A stretch of DNA of 64,000 nucleotides from Anaerotignum faecicola. GTDB lineage: Bacteria > Bacillota > Clostridia > Lachnospirales > Anaerotignaceae. The notes below the pieces were generated by a model, which was given only the letters and a program-made list of their open reading frames with translations, searched no databases and was not told where the DNA came from. The stretch is from assembly GCF_003865035.1 (NCBI RefSeq), contig NZ_BHVZ01000002.1, positions 1 to 64,000 on the forward strand. Reading direction: 5' to 3'. The number at the start of each line of letters is the position of its first letter. Position 1 is the stretch's first letter. The position numbers and the translations under genes were made by a program. Below, piece after piece: positions 24,641 through 33,901 of the stretch.

Positions 24641-25060
24641 GTGTCAATCAGCAAATACAACAGCGAAGGCTATCCTGACCCTACTGCTTACAGTGCACTT
24701 TCTTCTATCGAAAGTGAGACCCGTGCACTGCGTGCTTTCAGACCAATCGTATATATCTGCTCTCCCTTTTCCGGAGACATCGAAAAGAACGTAGCTGCCG
24801 CCAGAGCCTACAGCCGCTTTGCAGTGGAACAAGGATATATCCCCATCGCACCACACCTGCTGTTTCCACAGTTTTTGAATGATAGCGACCAGAAGGAGCG
24901 TGAACTCGGTCTTTTCTTCGGAAATGCCATCATGAGCAAGTGTTCTGAGGTCTGGGTCTTTGGAAGTCATATCTCTTCCGGCATGGAAGCAGAAATCAAA
25001 CGAGCCAAGCGGAAGAATTACCGCCTGCGCTATTTCACTGAGAATCTTGAGGAGGTTTAA
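24641..25060 (+). CDS. DUF4406-like nucleoside deoxyribosyltransferase-fold protein
   Basis: A 139-residue protein starting with GTG 24641 behind AAAGGAGG. FRPIVYICSPFSGDIEKNV (about residues 33-51) and later ELGLFFGNAIMSKCSEVWVF and SSGMEAEIKRAK match the DUF4406/DUF7768 group with a nucleoside 2-deoxyribosyltransferase-like fold. Such proteins may act on nucleotides or sense nucleotide ligands; the activity of this group is not established. The position in the replication module supports a nucleotide-metabolism role. Confidence 0.7.
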   Translation: MSISKYNSEGYPDPTAYSALSSIESETRALRAFRPIVYICSPFSGDIEKNVAAARAYSRFAVEQGYIPIAPHLLFPQFLNDSDQKERELGLFFGNAIMSKCSEVWVFGSHISSGMEAEIKRAKRKNYRLRYFTENLEEV

Positions 25061-25063
25061 CAC

Positions 25064-25393
25064 ATGTACGAAGTAAAAGAAAATTCAAGAATATTAAAAG
25101 ACGGAACCGAAATCACGACCTATAGCAGAGATGTCGTCAGCTGCAACATTTTAGAAGTCGAGGCAGGAACCACCGGCTATCGTGGTGGCGATACCGGTCA
25201 TGGTGGCCGCACCTATTTCCGTATTCAGGATGCAGCCTGCACGGACATGGAAATTCATAGCTATACCACTCGCTGCGGCAGTAACGGTTTTGAAGTCTGC
25301 CTCGGTGGTGACTGTGAGCTGGAGACCATGATTCGAGCTTTGAAATTTATCACCAAGGTTCTGGAAGACGAATCCAAGGAGGTGTATGACTAA
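25064..25393 (+). CDS. Conserved phage protein of unknown function
   Basis: A 109-residue protein with GAGGAGG before ATG 25064. It is rich in Gly and Thr in the middle (GGDTGHGGRTYFRIQDAACT) with GFEVCLGGDCELETMIRALK near the C-terminus, suggesting a small beta fold with a final helix. Its stop overlaps the primase start (TAATG at 25391-25395), so translation is coupled and it may help the primase-helicase. No domain is recognised. Confidence 0.65.
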   Translation: MYEVKENSRILKDGTEITTYSRDVVSCNILEVEAGTTGYRGGDTGHGGRTYFRIQDAACTDMEIHSYTTRCGSNGFEVCLGGDCELETMIRALKFITKVLEDESKEVYD

Positions 25394-27666
25394 TGTTCAC
25401 CATTTATTCTGCGGACGTTACCGGCAATCCCGGTAACTGCTCCTATCCGCATAAGCATGTCATTTTAGATGAGGACAGTCTGAAAGCTGCCATCTGCCAC
25501 GACTATGTCTGCGCCGAATATAAAAACAGCTACCGCAACGGCGATAACTTCATCGGCAGCGACTGCCTTCCTGTGGATTGCGATAACGACCACTCCGAGA
25601 ATCCGGATGACTGGGTCACCCCTGACGATATCATGCAAGCCTTTCCGGATGTCAGCTTTGCTATCCACTATAGCCGCTACAACAATCGTGAGAAAAACGG
25701 TAAAGCAGCAAGGCCGAAGTTCCATGTCCTGTTTCCAATCGAATATGTATCGGACGCCTCTCTTTACAGCGATATGAAGAAGCTGGTCAATTCTATCTTC
25801 CCGTATTTCGATACACAGGCACTGGATGCCGCACGATTCTTCTTTGGAACGACCACTGCAGATGTTGCCCTTTATCCGGGCCGCATGAATCTAACTGAGT
25901 TCTTGGATGAGGACCTGTTCGATGAAGATTTACCGGACGGTCAATACGACGGCGCTACTATTCCTGAAGGAAGCCGCAATGCCACCATGTCCCGTTTTGC
26001 CGGTCGTGTCATCAAAAAATACGGAGACAGCGACAAGGCTTATCAGGCATTCATTGAAGAATCAGCAAAATGCGTACCTCCACTGGAGGCATCCGAGCTT
26101 GCTACCATCTGGCACAGTGCCCAACGCTTTTATGCAAGACTCTCCCAGCAGGACGGCTACATTGCACCGGAAGTATATAACGACCCTTCCTGTTACAAAC
26201 CGGGAGACTTCTCCGATGTTGGACAGGCTGAGGTGTTAGCAAAATACTTCTCTGGCGAGCTCCGCTATTCTCCAGCCACCCACTTCATCCGATACTCTGA
26301 CCATTACTGGCAGGAATCCGAACCGGGTGCGCAGGCTGTGGCTCACGAGCTTACCAGAAGGCAGCTGAAGGAAGCTGGTAACGATATGCTCGAAGCACTC
26401 GATAAGTTAAAGAACTCCGGCGCACAGTCTCTGCTTGACTCCATGTCTAAAAACAAAGCAGAACAGCTGATGAACGAAAATCAGATGGAAGCCTATCAGG
26501 AATTTCTGGCTGCAAAGGCATACCAGCAGTTTGCTGTAAAGCGCAGAGACTCCAAGAACATTACTTCTACTCTTAAGGAGTCTCGTCCAATGCTGGAAAT
26601 CTCGACTCGTGACCTTGATGCCGACTGCTTCGCCATGTGTACGCCAGAAGCAACCTATGACCTGCGTAAAGGAATGGCCGGTGCCAGAGAGCATTCGCCG
26701 GAGGACTTTATCACCAAGATTACCAGCGTTTCACCAAACCAGAAAGGCATGCAGATTTGGCTGGACTGCCTTGACCTCATCTTTCAGGGCAATCAGGAAC
26801 TCATCGATTACGTTCAGATGATTTGTGGTCTGGCCGCCATCGGCAAGGTTTACGTGGAGGCACTTATCATCGCCTACGGTGATGGACGCAATGGTAAGTC
26901 CACCTTCTGGAATGCTATCTCCAGAGTACTTGGTCTTTACTCCGGTAACATTTCTGCAGATACACTCACTGTTGGATGCCGTAGAAACATCAAACCAGAA
27001 ATGGCTGAGGTCAAGGGTAAAAGGCTCCTCATTGCTGCCGAAATGCAGGAAGGTGCTCGTCTGAATGATTCTACCGTCAAACAGCTCTGCTCCACCGATG
27101 ATGTCTTTGCAGAGAAGAAATACAAGGACCCGTTCTCCTTCAAGCCCTGCCACACGCTGGTGCTTTACACCAACCATCTGCCTCGTGTCTCTGCATCCGA
27201 TGATGGCATCTGGAGACGATTGATTGTCATCCCGTTCAATGCAAAGATTACCGGCAGCAGCGATATCAAGAATTATAGCGAGTACCTTTACGACAACGCA
27301 GGTGGCAGCATTTTAGCTTGGATACTCGAAGGCTCCAAAAAAGTCATCGAAAGCGACTACCAGATTCCCGTGCCGGAATGCGTGCAGAAAGCCATTGATG
27401 AATACCGCAGTCAGAACGATTGGTTCGGTCATTTTCTCACCGATAAGTGTGAGGTCGACCCATCCTATAAAGAAAGTTCATCTTCTCTTTATCAGGCATA
27501 CCGTAATTATTCTTTGGACTATAACGAATACGTGCGCAGTACAGCTGACTTCTATTTTGCTCTGGAAAAGGCAGGTTTTGAGCGAATTACTGTGAGCAGA
27601 AAGCGTTTCTTTAAGGGATTGCGTTTGCGCGAGGACACTGGCGCAGATGAGGATTTTATGAATTAA
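25393..27666 (+). CDS. Phage primase-helicase (D5/virulence-associated E type)
   Basis: A 757-residue protein. The N-terminal part (residues about 1-250) has VDCDNDHSENPDDW with clustered acids and KFHVLFPI, as in archaeo-eukaryotic-type primases (prim-pol). The middle includes a D5_N-like helical region. The C-terminal superfamily 3 helicase has Walker A AYGDGRNGKSTFWNAI (about 492-507), Walker B RLLIAAEMQEG (about 544-554), and the sensor region LVLYTNHLPRVSASDDGIWR. It makes primers and unwinds phage DNA for the family A polymerase. Confidence 0.9.
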   Translation: MFTIYSADVTGNPGNCSYPHKHVILDEDSLKAAICHDYVCAEYKNSYRNGDNFIGSDCLPVDCDNDHSENPDDWVTPDDIMQAFPDVSFAIHYSRYNNREKNGKAARPKFHVLFPIEYVSDASLYSDMKKLVNSIFPYFDTQALDAARFFFGTTTADVALYPGRMNLTEFLDEDLFDEDLPDGQYDGATIPEGSRNATMSRFAGRVIKKYGDSDKAYQAFIEESAKCVPPLEASELATIWHSAQRFYARLSQQDGYIAPEVYNDPSCYKPGDFSDVGQAEVLAKYFSGELRYSPATHFIRYSDHYWQESEPGAQAVAHELTRRQLKEAGNDMLEALDKLKNSGAQSLLDSMSKNKAEQLMNENQMEAYQEFLAAKAYQQFAVKRRDSKNITSTLKESRPMLEISTRDLDADCFAMCTPEATYDLRKGMAGAREHSPEDFITKITSVSPNQKGMQIWLDCLDLIFQGNQELIDYVQMICGLAAIGKVYVEALIIAYGDGRNGKSTFWNAISRVLGLYSGNISADTLTVGCRRNIKPEMAEVKGKRLLIAAEMQEGARLNDSTVKQLCSTDDVFAEKKYKDPFSFKPCHTLVLYTNHLPRVSASDDGIWRRLIVIPFNAKITGSSDIKNYSEYLYDNAGGSILAWILEGSKKVIESDYQIPVPECVQKAIDEYRSQNDWFGHFLTDKCEVDPSYKESSSSLYQAYRNYSLDYNEYVRSTADFYFALEKAGFERITVSRKRFFKGLRLREDTGADEDFMN

Positions 27667-27678
27667 GGCCATTTATGA

Positions 27679-27769
27679 CAAGGTGTATCAATGTGTTATA
27701 TAAAACTTTTCTTAGTCCTATAAAAATATCAATAAGAAAAAGTATGGAAAATACCATTGATACACCTTG
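27679..27769. repeat. Perfect 15-base inverted repeat around an AT-rich core
   Basis: CAAGGTGTATCAATG (27679-27693) and its exact complement CATTGATACACCTTG (27755-27769) flank about 61 AT-rich bases between the primase-helicase and VRR-NUC genes. No gene lies inside. Possible roles are a large hairpin, a replication-protein site, or a miniature insertion. A similar structure occurs after the capsid gene. Confidence 0.6.
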
Positions 27770-27805
27770 CACATCTTCAAATTAACGCCCTGATGGAGGA
27801 CAAGT

Positions 27806-28087
27806 ATGTTAGAAAAAACGATAGAAAAGAAATTGACAACCGCAGTAAAAAAGGCTGGTGGTATCGCACCGAAGTTCGTGTCTCCCTCTTTCGCAGGGAT
27901 GCCTGACCGCCTTATCTTATTACCTGATGGAAAGTTTGCCTTTGCAGAATTAAAGGCGCCGGGAGAATCCCCACGTCCATTGCAAAAAGCACGTCACAGG
28001 CTCCTTCGCTCTCTGGGCTTTCGTGTGTATGTGATTGATAGCATCGAGCAGATTGGAGGGATGATTGATGAACTTCGAACCTCATGA
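27806..28087 (+). CDS. VRR-NUC domain nuclease
   Basis: A 93-residue stand-alone VRR-NUC domain. SFAGMPDRLILLPDGKFAFA (the D of the first metal site) and ELKAPGESPRPLQKARHRLL (E-x-K and the conserved Q) give the D-E-x-K-Q set of this PD-(D/E)XK family. Related nucleases act on branched DNA. It overlaps the SNF2 gene by 20 bases; the pair is standard in clostridial siphoviruses and may resolve replication intermediates. Confidence 0.9.
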   Translation: MLEKTIEKKLTTAVKKAGGIAPKFVSPSFAGMPDRLILLPDGKFAFAELKAPGESPRPLQKARHRLLRSLGFRVYVIDSIEQIGGMIDELRTS

Positions 28088-29411
28088 TTATCAGGCCTAC
28101 GCCATCGATTATATTGAGACACATCCCATAGCTGCAGTGCTACTCGATATGGGTCTTGGAAAAACGGTCATCTCCCTGACTGCCATCGCTGACCTTCTGT
28201 TTGATAGCTTCGAGGCTCATCGCATTTTGGTGGTCGCCCCACTTCGCGTCGCAAGAGATACATGGCCAGCGGAAATTGAAAAATGGCAGCATTTAAAATT
28301 TCTGACTTATGCAGTCTGTGTTGGAACACCCAAGGAGCGAAAAGCAGCTTTGATGGCAGGCGCTGACATCACCATCATCAATCGTGAAAACCTCGGATGG
28401 CTCATTGAGTCCAGCGGCTTTCCGTTTGATTACGATATGGTGGTAATCGATGAACTCTCTTCCTTCAAAAATCATAATTCCAAAAGGTTCAAGTCTCTGC
28501 TGAAGGTAAGACCAGGCGTTAAGAGAATCATTGGATTAACCGGTACACCAAGCAGTAACGGCCTCATGGATTTATGGGCTGAGTTCCGACTGCTGGATTT
28601 AGGAAAACGTCTCGGACGCTTCATTACCGAGTACCGAAACAACTACTTCGTGCCGGACAAGAGGAATGGTCAGATTATCTATTCCTATAAGCCGCAACCC
28701 TATGCAGAGGAACGCATCTACGGCCAGATTTCTGATATCACTATCTCCATGAAATCAACAGACCACCTGAAGATGCCAGAACTCATCTCCTCCGAATACG
28801 AGGTCCATTTATCCGATGATGAAGTGACCCGATACGAGGAATTGAAGCAGGAGCTGGTGTTGGAGCTCCCTGATGGAGAAATCACTGCCGCCAATGCTGC
28901 TTCTCTCACCGGAAAGCTATCCCAGCTTGCCAACGGAGCTATTTATTCGGATACCGGTGACACCATCGAGTTCCATGATAGAAAACTGGATGCTCTGGAA
29001 GATATCATCGAATCTGCAAACGGCAAACCGGTCCTTGTGGCTTACTGGTTTAAGCACGACCTCTCCCGTATCAAGAAACGCTTCGATGTGAGAGAAATAA
29101 AATCCAGTAAGGACATCACCGACTGGAATGCCGGAAAGATACCGATCGCAGTCATCCACCCGGCCTCTGCCGGTCATGGACTCAACCTACAGGCTGGTGG
29201 TTCCACTCTCATCTGGTTCGGGCTGACATGGTCACTGGAATTATATCAGCAGACCAACGCCCGTCTCTGGAGACAGGGCCAGACTTCCGGAACCGTGGTG
29301 ATAGAACACATCATCACAAAAGGAACCATCGATGAGCGCATCTTAAAGGCTCTCTCCAAAAAGGAACTGACCCAGAATGCCCTTATCGATGCGGTAAAAG
29401 CAAACCTATGA
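28068..29411 (+). CDS. SNF2-type DEAD-like helicase
   Basis: A 447-residue helicase. Walker A LLDMGLGKTVISL (about residues 26-38), motif II VVIDELSSFKN (DELS, about 125-135), GLTGTPSSNGLMDLWA (motif III region), and motif VI QTNARLWRQGQ (about 398-408). The start is ATG 28068 behind GGAGGG. SNF2-like translocases of this size with VRR-NUC are part of phage recombination or replication restart. The reading frame overlaps VRR-NUC, which couples their synthesis. Confidence 0.9.
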   Translation: MNFEPHDYQAYAIDYIETHPIAAVLLDMGLGKTVISLTAIADLLFDSFEAHRILVVAPLRVARDTWPAEIEKWQHLKFLTYAVCVGTPKERKAALMAGADITIINRENLGWLIESSGFPFDYDMVVIDELSSFKNHNSKRFKSLLKVRPGVKRIIGLTGTPSSNGLMDLWAEFRLLDLGKRLGRFITEYRNNYFVPDKRNGQIIYSYKPQPYAEERIYGQISDITISMKSTDHLKMPELISSEYEVHLSDDEVTRYEELKQELVLELPDGEITAANAASLTGKLSQLANGAIYSDTGDTIEFHDRKLDALEDIIESANGKPVLVAYWFKHDLSRIKKRFDVREIKSSKDITDWNAGKIPIAVIHPASAGHGLNLQAGGSTLIWFGLTWSLELYQQTNARLWRQGQTSGTVVIEHIITKGTIDERILKALSKKELTQNALIDAVKANL

Positions 29412-29480
29412 CAATCTTCGACAAAATACGACAATTCGTGCCAATCCGAGGGAAATCTATTTTTTCGGAGGTACCAATCA

Positions 29481-29915
29481 ATGACTGCAAAAGAATACTT
29501 ATCTCAAGCACGCTACTTGGATAATAGAATCAAAAGCAAACTGTTACAGATAGATTCCTTAAATGAATTAGCTACCCGTTGCACACCGTCCTACTTCGAT
29601 ATGCCAAAGAGCCCTAACCGTGAAGGCTCTCGAATGGAATCCGCCATTCTTGACATCATCGAGCTGGAGGATGAAATCAGCAAAGACGTCGTGGAGCTGG
29701 TGGCGTTAAAGAAGGAAATCGTAGAGGTTATCAAACAGGTCGGCAATACCGAATACCAGACCCTATTGGAGGAACGCTACCTCTGCTTTATCACATGGGA
29801 ACAGATTGCTGTTGATATGGGATATGAGCTTCGTTACATTCACAAACTTCATGGAAAGGCCCTGGAAGAAGTAAAAGTTCCGGCTTCCTATGAAGGTGGA
29901 CATGAAATGACATAG
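29481..29915 (+). CDS. DUF1492-like late-gene transcription regulator (RinA/ArpU-like)
   Basis: A 144-residue protein. The first 60 residues (TAKEYLSQARYLDNRIKSKL) are the DUF1492 opening, and the C-terminus (YLCFITWEQIAVDMGYELRY, then IHKLHGKALEEVK) is a sigma region 4-like helix-turn-helix. Proteins of this kind sit at the border of replication and packaging genes and activate late genes. GGAGG precedes the ATG. Its place here just before HNH and terminase fits that role. Confidence 0.75.
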   Translation: MTAKEYLSQARYLDNRIKSKLLQIDSLNELATRCTPSYFDMPKSPNREGSRMESAILDIIELEDEISKDVVELVALKKEIVEVIKQVGNTEYQTLLEERYLCFITWEQIAVDMGYELRYIHKLHGKALEEVKVPASYEGGHEMT

Positions 29916-29973
29916 AAAGACACTAAGCTCTTCTGATATTATTATACTAGCGAAAGTGAGAATCGCAGAAAGC

Positions 29974-30005
29974 CTTGTGGGACGAGTCCTGCAGGGCTTT
30001 TCTTA
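29974..30005 (+). terminator. Hairpin at the early/late gene border
   Basis: AGCCTTGTGGGAC (29974-29986) can pair along its full length with GTCCTGCAGGGCT (29989-30001), using G-U pairs, with a tiny loop, then TTTTC. It separates the late regulator from the HNH-terminase module and probably ends the early transcript. Confidence 0.55.
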
Positions 30006-30029
30006 TACCCAAACGGAAGGAGGAATACG

Positions 30030-30389
30030 ATGCCAAGAAAACCAAAACGTCCCTGCTCCTACCCCGGATGCCCTAATCTGACAGACGGACGCTTCTGTCC
30101 GGAGCATGAAAAGAAGGAAGCCAAACGCTACGAGAAGTACGACCGAGACCCAAATACCAAACGTCGCTACGGACGTGCATGGAAACGTATCCGTGACAGC
30201 TATGCTGCTGCCCACCCTCTTTGTGAGAGGTGCCTTGAGAATGGTGTCTACACACCAACCGAGCAGATACACCATGTGAAGCCCCTCTCCCAAGGCGGCA
30301 CGCATGATAGAGAGAACTTGATGGCTCTTTGCAAATCCTGCCATGCCAAGATTCATGCGGAACACGGCGACCGTTGGCACAACCGGTAG
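30030..30389 (+). CDS. HNH endonuclease (packaging-associated)
   Basis: A 119-residue protein. Two N-terminal cysteine pairs (CSYPGCPNLTDGRFCPEH) form a zinc site. The HNH core is CERCLENG, EQIHHVKPLSQGG (the HH motif), then NLMALCKSCHAKIH. HNH proteins next to terminase genes assist DNA cleavage during packaging in HK97-like phages with cohesive ends. GGAGG lies before ATG 30030. About 110 gene-free bases follow before the small terminase. Confidence 0.9.
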   Translation: MPRKPKRPCSYPGCPNLTDGRFCPEHEKKEAKRYEKYDRDPNTKRRYGRAWKRIRDSYAAAHPLCERCLENGVYTPTEQIHHVKPLSQGGTHDRENLMALCKSCHAKIHAEHGDRWHNR

Positions 30390-30500
30390 GGGCGGTCCAC
30401 TTCTCTACGGTGAAGTCACCGGGGAACGGGCGTGGGGTCTCACGCACAAAGTCGCAATTTCAAACGGGGTATATAGGCCCCTGAACTGGAGGTGTAAAAA

Positions 30501-31055
30501 ATGGCTAAGGACGGTACCAACCGTGGCGGCGCTCGTATCGGCGCTGGAGCCAAGAAAAAGCCATTAGCTGAAAGAATCGCTGAGGGAAATCCGGGCAAAC
30601 GTGAGTTGACTGTCATCGACTTTACAGACAGCACCGTCGATTTAGAAGGTCAGCCGATGCCCAAACCATCCAAGATGTTATCTGCTAAGCAAAAGAACGG
30701 CAAAAAGCTCGTTGCTGCAGATGTCTACAAGAAAACATGGAACTGGCTGCATGAACGTGGCTGCGCTGCTCTCGTCTCTCCGGAGCTTTTGGAGCGCTAC
30801 GCCATGAGTGTTGCTCGTTGGATTCAATGTGAGGAAGCTATCACAGAGTTTGGATTCCTTGCAAAACATCCGACGACCGGCAATGCTATCCAGTCTCCCT
30901 ATGTGGCCATGAGTCAGAACTTCATGAGCCAGACCAATCGTCTCTGGATGGAGATATACCAAATTGTAAAAGAGAATTGTGCCACCGAATATAATGGCGC
31001 TACTCCACAGGATGATGTGATGGAGCGCCTCCTACTGGCACGGAAAGGAAATTAA
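30501..31055 (+). CDS. terS: P27-family terminase small subunit
   Basis: A 184-residue protein whose N-terminus GGARIGAGAKKKPLAERIAE is typical of the P27 family, with EGNPGKREL following. The rest is helical with W-rich patches (WNWLHERGCAAL). The small subunit recognises the packaging site and delivers DNA to the large subunit. In this genome four accessory genes and about 4 kb separate it from the large subunit, an insertion of moron-like genes between the usual partners. Confidence 0.85.
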   Translation: MAKDGTNRGGARIGAGAKKKPLAERIAEGNPGKRELTVIDFTDSTVDLEGQPMPKPSKMLSAKQKNGKKLVAADVYKKTWNWLHERGCAALVSPELLERYAMSVARWIQCEEAITEFGFLAKHPTTGNAIQSPYVAMSQNFMSQTNRLWMEIYQIVKENCATEYNGATPQDDVMERLLLARKGN

Positions 31056-31057
31056 CT

Positions 31058-31840
31058 ATGATTGAAAAAGTAAATCCAGCGCATCCGGATAAGATTGCAG
31101 ACAGGATTGCCGGAGCCATTGTCGACCTTGCTTATAAAACAGATGATGCTCCCAAAATCGCTGTCGAGGTTCTCATCGGACATGGCTACGGTCATGTCGT
31201 TATCGAAACCTCTGCTCCAATCGATAAGACGGATGTCGCTTTTATCGTAGAGCGTCTTACTCCCGGCATTCGTGTGTTCATTCAGATTGTTCCGCAGGAT
31301 GTCCACCTTGCTGAGAATCAGGCCAAGGACATCCGCTGCGGTGATAACAGCATCTTCAAAGGCATGCCGCTTACAGAGGAACAGAAGGAAATCTCGAAGA
31401 TTGCCAGAGAAATCTACAGTGCCTATCCCTTTGATGGAAAGTACATTCTCGATGAAGCAAGACTCATCCTCTGTCAGAGCCACGCAGCTACTTCGGAACT
31501 AAAACAGAAATATCCGCATGCTGAGGTCAATCCGCTCGGTGACTGGACCGGCGGCATTGATGTAGACAGCGGTGCTACCAACAGAAAGCTCGGAAGTGAT
31601 ATGGCTGACTCCGTTACTGGCGGTGGCCTTCACGGGAAGGACCTGTCAAAGGCAGATGTCACGCTCAACATCTACGCTTTCCTAAAAGCTCAGGAAACTG
31701 GTGAGCCGGTAACCATCTGCTGCGCTATCGGTGATAACACCATTGATGGTCATCCCTACAGTGAGCTGGTGGCTATCGCTGCGGAATATATAAAATCCAT
31801 CGGCGGATTTGAAAAGTTCGCTGAATGGGGATTGTTCTAA
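31058..31840 (+). CDS. Short phage-encoded S-adenosylmethionine synthetase-like protein
   Basis: A 260-residue protein, against about 390 in host MetK. The start EKVNPAHPDKIADRIAGAIV carries the MetK HPDK methionine/ATP-binding motif; later LGDWTGGIDVDSGATNRKLG and GGGLHGKDLSKADV match the MetK regions that bind substrate and phosphate (GGGAFSGKDP in the host enzyme). The shorter length implies loss of parts of the three-fold repeat. It is two bases after the small terminase and 11 bases before a ParB-methyltransferase gene, so it may supply the methyl donor. Activity is plausible but unproven. Confidence 0.75.
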   Translation: MIEKVNPAHPDKIADRIAGAIVDLAYKTDDAPKIAVEVLIGHGYGHVVIETSAPIDKTDVAFIVERLTPGIRVFIQIVPQDVHLAENQAKDIRCGDNSIFKGMPLTEEQKEISKIAREIYSAYPFDGKYILDEARLILCQSHAATSELKQKYPHAEVNPLGDWTGGIDVDSGATNRKLGSDMADSVTGGGLHGKDLSKADVTLNIYAFLKAQETGEPVTICCAIGDNTIDGHPYSELVAIAAEYIKSIGGFEKFAEWGLF

Positions 31841-31851
31841 GGAGGGATACC

Positions 31852-33102
31852 ATGCAGATTGAAAAGAAAAACGTCTCGCAGCTTCTTCCTGCGGATTATA
31901 ATCCTCGTAAGGATTTGAAGCCCGGTGACAAAGAATATGAAAAACTGAAACGCTCCATCGAGCAGTTCGGATATGTGGAGCCGGTCATCTGGAACGCCAC
32001 CACTTCTCGTGTCGTTGGTGGTCATCAGAGACTGAAGGTTCTCATCGATATGGGTATCACCGAAGTGGAATGCGTCATCGTCGAAATGGATGAAGAGAAA
32101 GAAAAAGCTCTGAATGTTGCACTTAACAAAATCAGTGGTGAATGGGATAACGACAAGTTGGCCCTCCTCATTGCTGACCTGCAGGGTACAGACTTCGATG
32201 TCTCCCTTACCGGTTTTGAGCCGGAAGAACTGGAGGACCTGTTTAGAGAAGATACGAAGAAAGGTGTTCAGGATGATGACTTCGATGTAGATGCTGAGCT
32301 TGCAAAACCTACCTTCTCCAAGGCTGGTGACCTGTGGCTTCTTGGTGACCACCGTCTGGTCTGTGGTGATTCCACAAGGCCTGAGACCTATGAGCTTCTG
32401 ATGAATGGTAAGCTGGCAAATCTGGTCGTGACGGACCCTCCGTACAATGTCAATTACGAAGGAAGCGCCGGTAAGATTAAGAACGACAATATGGAAAACA
32501 GTGCTTTCTATCAGTTCCTACTGGATGCCTACACTCGCATGTACGAGTCAATGGCAGATGACGCTTCTATCTACGTCTTTCATGCAGACACCGAGGGCCT
32601 TAACTTCCGCAGAGCATTTGCTGATGCTGGTTTCTACCTTTCTGGCTGCTGCATCTGGAAAAAGCAGTCCCTTGTCCTCGGACGTAGCCCTTACCAGTGG
32701 ATGCATGAACCTTGCCTCTTCGGGTGGAAGAAATCCGGCAAGCATCAGTGGTATACCGGACGCAAGGAAACGACTATCTGGGAATTTGATAAGCCTAAGA
32801 AGAACGGCGACCATCCGACCATGAAGCCTATCCCTCTTCTGGCTTATCCGATTATGAATTCCAGCATGACCAATTCTCTGGTCCTTGACCCATTTGGTGG
32901 TTCCGGCAGCACGCTTATCGCCTGTGAACAGACCGGCCGTATCTGCCATACCATCGAGCTGGATGAAAAGTTCTGCGATGTCATCGTCAAGCGCTACATT
33001 GAGCAGGTCGGTTCCTCTGCAAAGGTCTCCGTCATCCGTGATTGCTTGACCTATTCCTATGATGAAATCGCACCGAAAGCTGAGGATGCCACTCTTTTGT
33101 AA
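31852..33102 (+). CDS. ParB-like domain fused to a DNA methyltransferase
   Basis: A 416-residue protein. Residues about 1-110 are a ParB/Srx-like nuclease-CTPase fold (LLPADYNPRKDLKPGD, then VVGGHQRLKVLIDMGI). From about 150 follows an N6-adenine or N4-cytosine methyltransferase with catalytic VVTDPPYNVNYEG (DPPY) and SAM motif VLDPFGGSGSTLIACEQTGR. No paired restriction gene is adjacent, so it is an orphan phage enzyme that may mask its DNA from host restriction or mark packaging sites. GGAGGG precedes ATG 31852; an upstream frame from 31825 overlaps the SAM synthetase gene. Confidence 0.9.
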   Translation: MQIEKKNVSQLLPADYNPRKDLKPGDKEYEKLKRSIEQFGYVEPVIWNATTSRVVGGHQRLKVLIDMGITEVECVIVEMDEEKEKALNVALNKISGEWDNDKLALLIADLQGTDFDVSLTGFEPEELEDLFREDTKKGVQDDDFDVDAELAKPTFSKAGDLWLLGDHRLVCGDSTRPETYELLMNGKLANLVVTDPPYNVNYEGSAGKIKNDNMENSAFYQFLLDAYTRMYESMADDASIYVFHADTEGLNFRRAFADAGFYLSGCCIWKKQSLVLGRSPYQWMHEPCLFGWKKSGKHQWYTGRKETTIWEFDKPKKNGDHPTMKPIPLLAYPIMNSSMTNSLVLDPFGGSGSTLIACEQTGRICHTIELDEKFCDVIVKRYIEQVGSSAKVSVIRDCLTYSYDEIAPKAEDATLL

Positions 33103-33161
33103 GTAGGTAGAGTACACAATTCAGAAGGCACATATTTGTCGATATTTTTCTCCGATATTGC

Positions 33162-33203
33162 TTGCTATTATGTGCCTTCAGAGTGATATATGTACTACCA
33201 AAA
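33162..33203 (+). promoter_or_regulatory. Repeated promoter module, copy 1
   Basis: A 42-base block, TTGCTATTATGTGCCTTCAG then AGTGATATATGTACTACCAAAA, lies 18 bases before the start of the gene at 33221. The same block, nearly unchanged, precedes the genes at 34240 and 34779. TTGCTA and GATATAT about 17 bases apart could be the -35 and -10. Confidence 0.55.
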
Positions 33204-33220
33204 CAAAGGAGGATACCTAC

Positions 33221-33901
33221 ATGAATATCATCTTAAACGTAACCGAAAGAAAGCCGCTGGCAGCCCTGCTTGGCGAGCACAAGAACACCAAACCGAAATA
33301 CCTGAGAGCCCCTTCCTATGGCTACCAGATTGGTGACCTTCTTCTGACACGAGAAGGAAACATTGAAAGCCCGGACACAATGACCAAGGAAGAATTCGAC
33401 GAGCTTCTCACCCTCTTGGATGCAGGCGGCTATCGTCCAGAAGAGACAGACTTCCACCCGGCTGAGGTACAGGAAGCGGCACCTACGGAAGAAACCGGCC
33501 TTACCATTACTATTCCGCTAGATAAGGTCAAAGTTGGAAACCTCACCAACCTTCTGGATGCCAAAGGCTCTCTCATCAAGCATGCTCTTCACATTGAGGA
33601 CCTGCAATTTGAATTGAACGAGGACAGAATTTCCTTCCCTTGGTTCAAAGAACTTCCTGAACCGGATGAAGTCCACGCCTACAGTGCACTGATTGCAGCC
33701 CTTTGCAAAATGAGCAAGGAGCAGAAACGAATAAGCGCTACTGAAAAGCCGGTGGACAATGAGCGCTACGCTTTCCGCTGCTTCCTTCTCCGCCTCGGCT
33801 TCATTGGTGACGAGTACAAAACAGACCGCAAAATCCTAATGAGATACCTTCCAGGCAACAGCGCATTCAAAGGAGGTGAAGGCCATGCGATTTCCAAGTA
33901 A
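33221..33901 (+). CDS. Phage accessory protein of unknown function (three-part)
   Basis: A 226-residue protein starting behind GGAGG. It has an N-terminal beta-like part (NIILNVTERKPLAALLGEHK), an acidic linker, then a part near residue 90-130 (TITIPLDKVKVGNLTNLLDA), and an end (ERYAFRCFLLRLGFIGDEYK) with a predicted helical character. The last part resembles C-termini of clostridial phage proteins annotated as virulence-related or amidoligase-linked, which I cannot confirm. Its own promoter module suggests independent expression. It overlaps the DUF4314 gene. Confidence 0.6.
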   Translation: MNIILNVTERKPLAALLGEHKNTKPKYLRAPSYGYQIGDLLLTREGNIESPDTMTKEEFDELLTLLDAGGYRPEETDFHPAEVQEAAPTEETGLTITIPLDKVKVGNLTNLLDAKGSLIKHALHIEDLQFELNEDRISFPWFKELPEPDEVHAYSALIAALCKMSKEQKRISATEKPVDNERYAFRCFLLRLGFIGDEYKTDRKILMRYLPGNSAFKGGEGHAISK

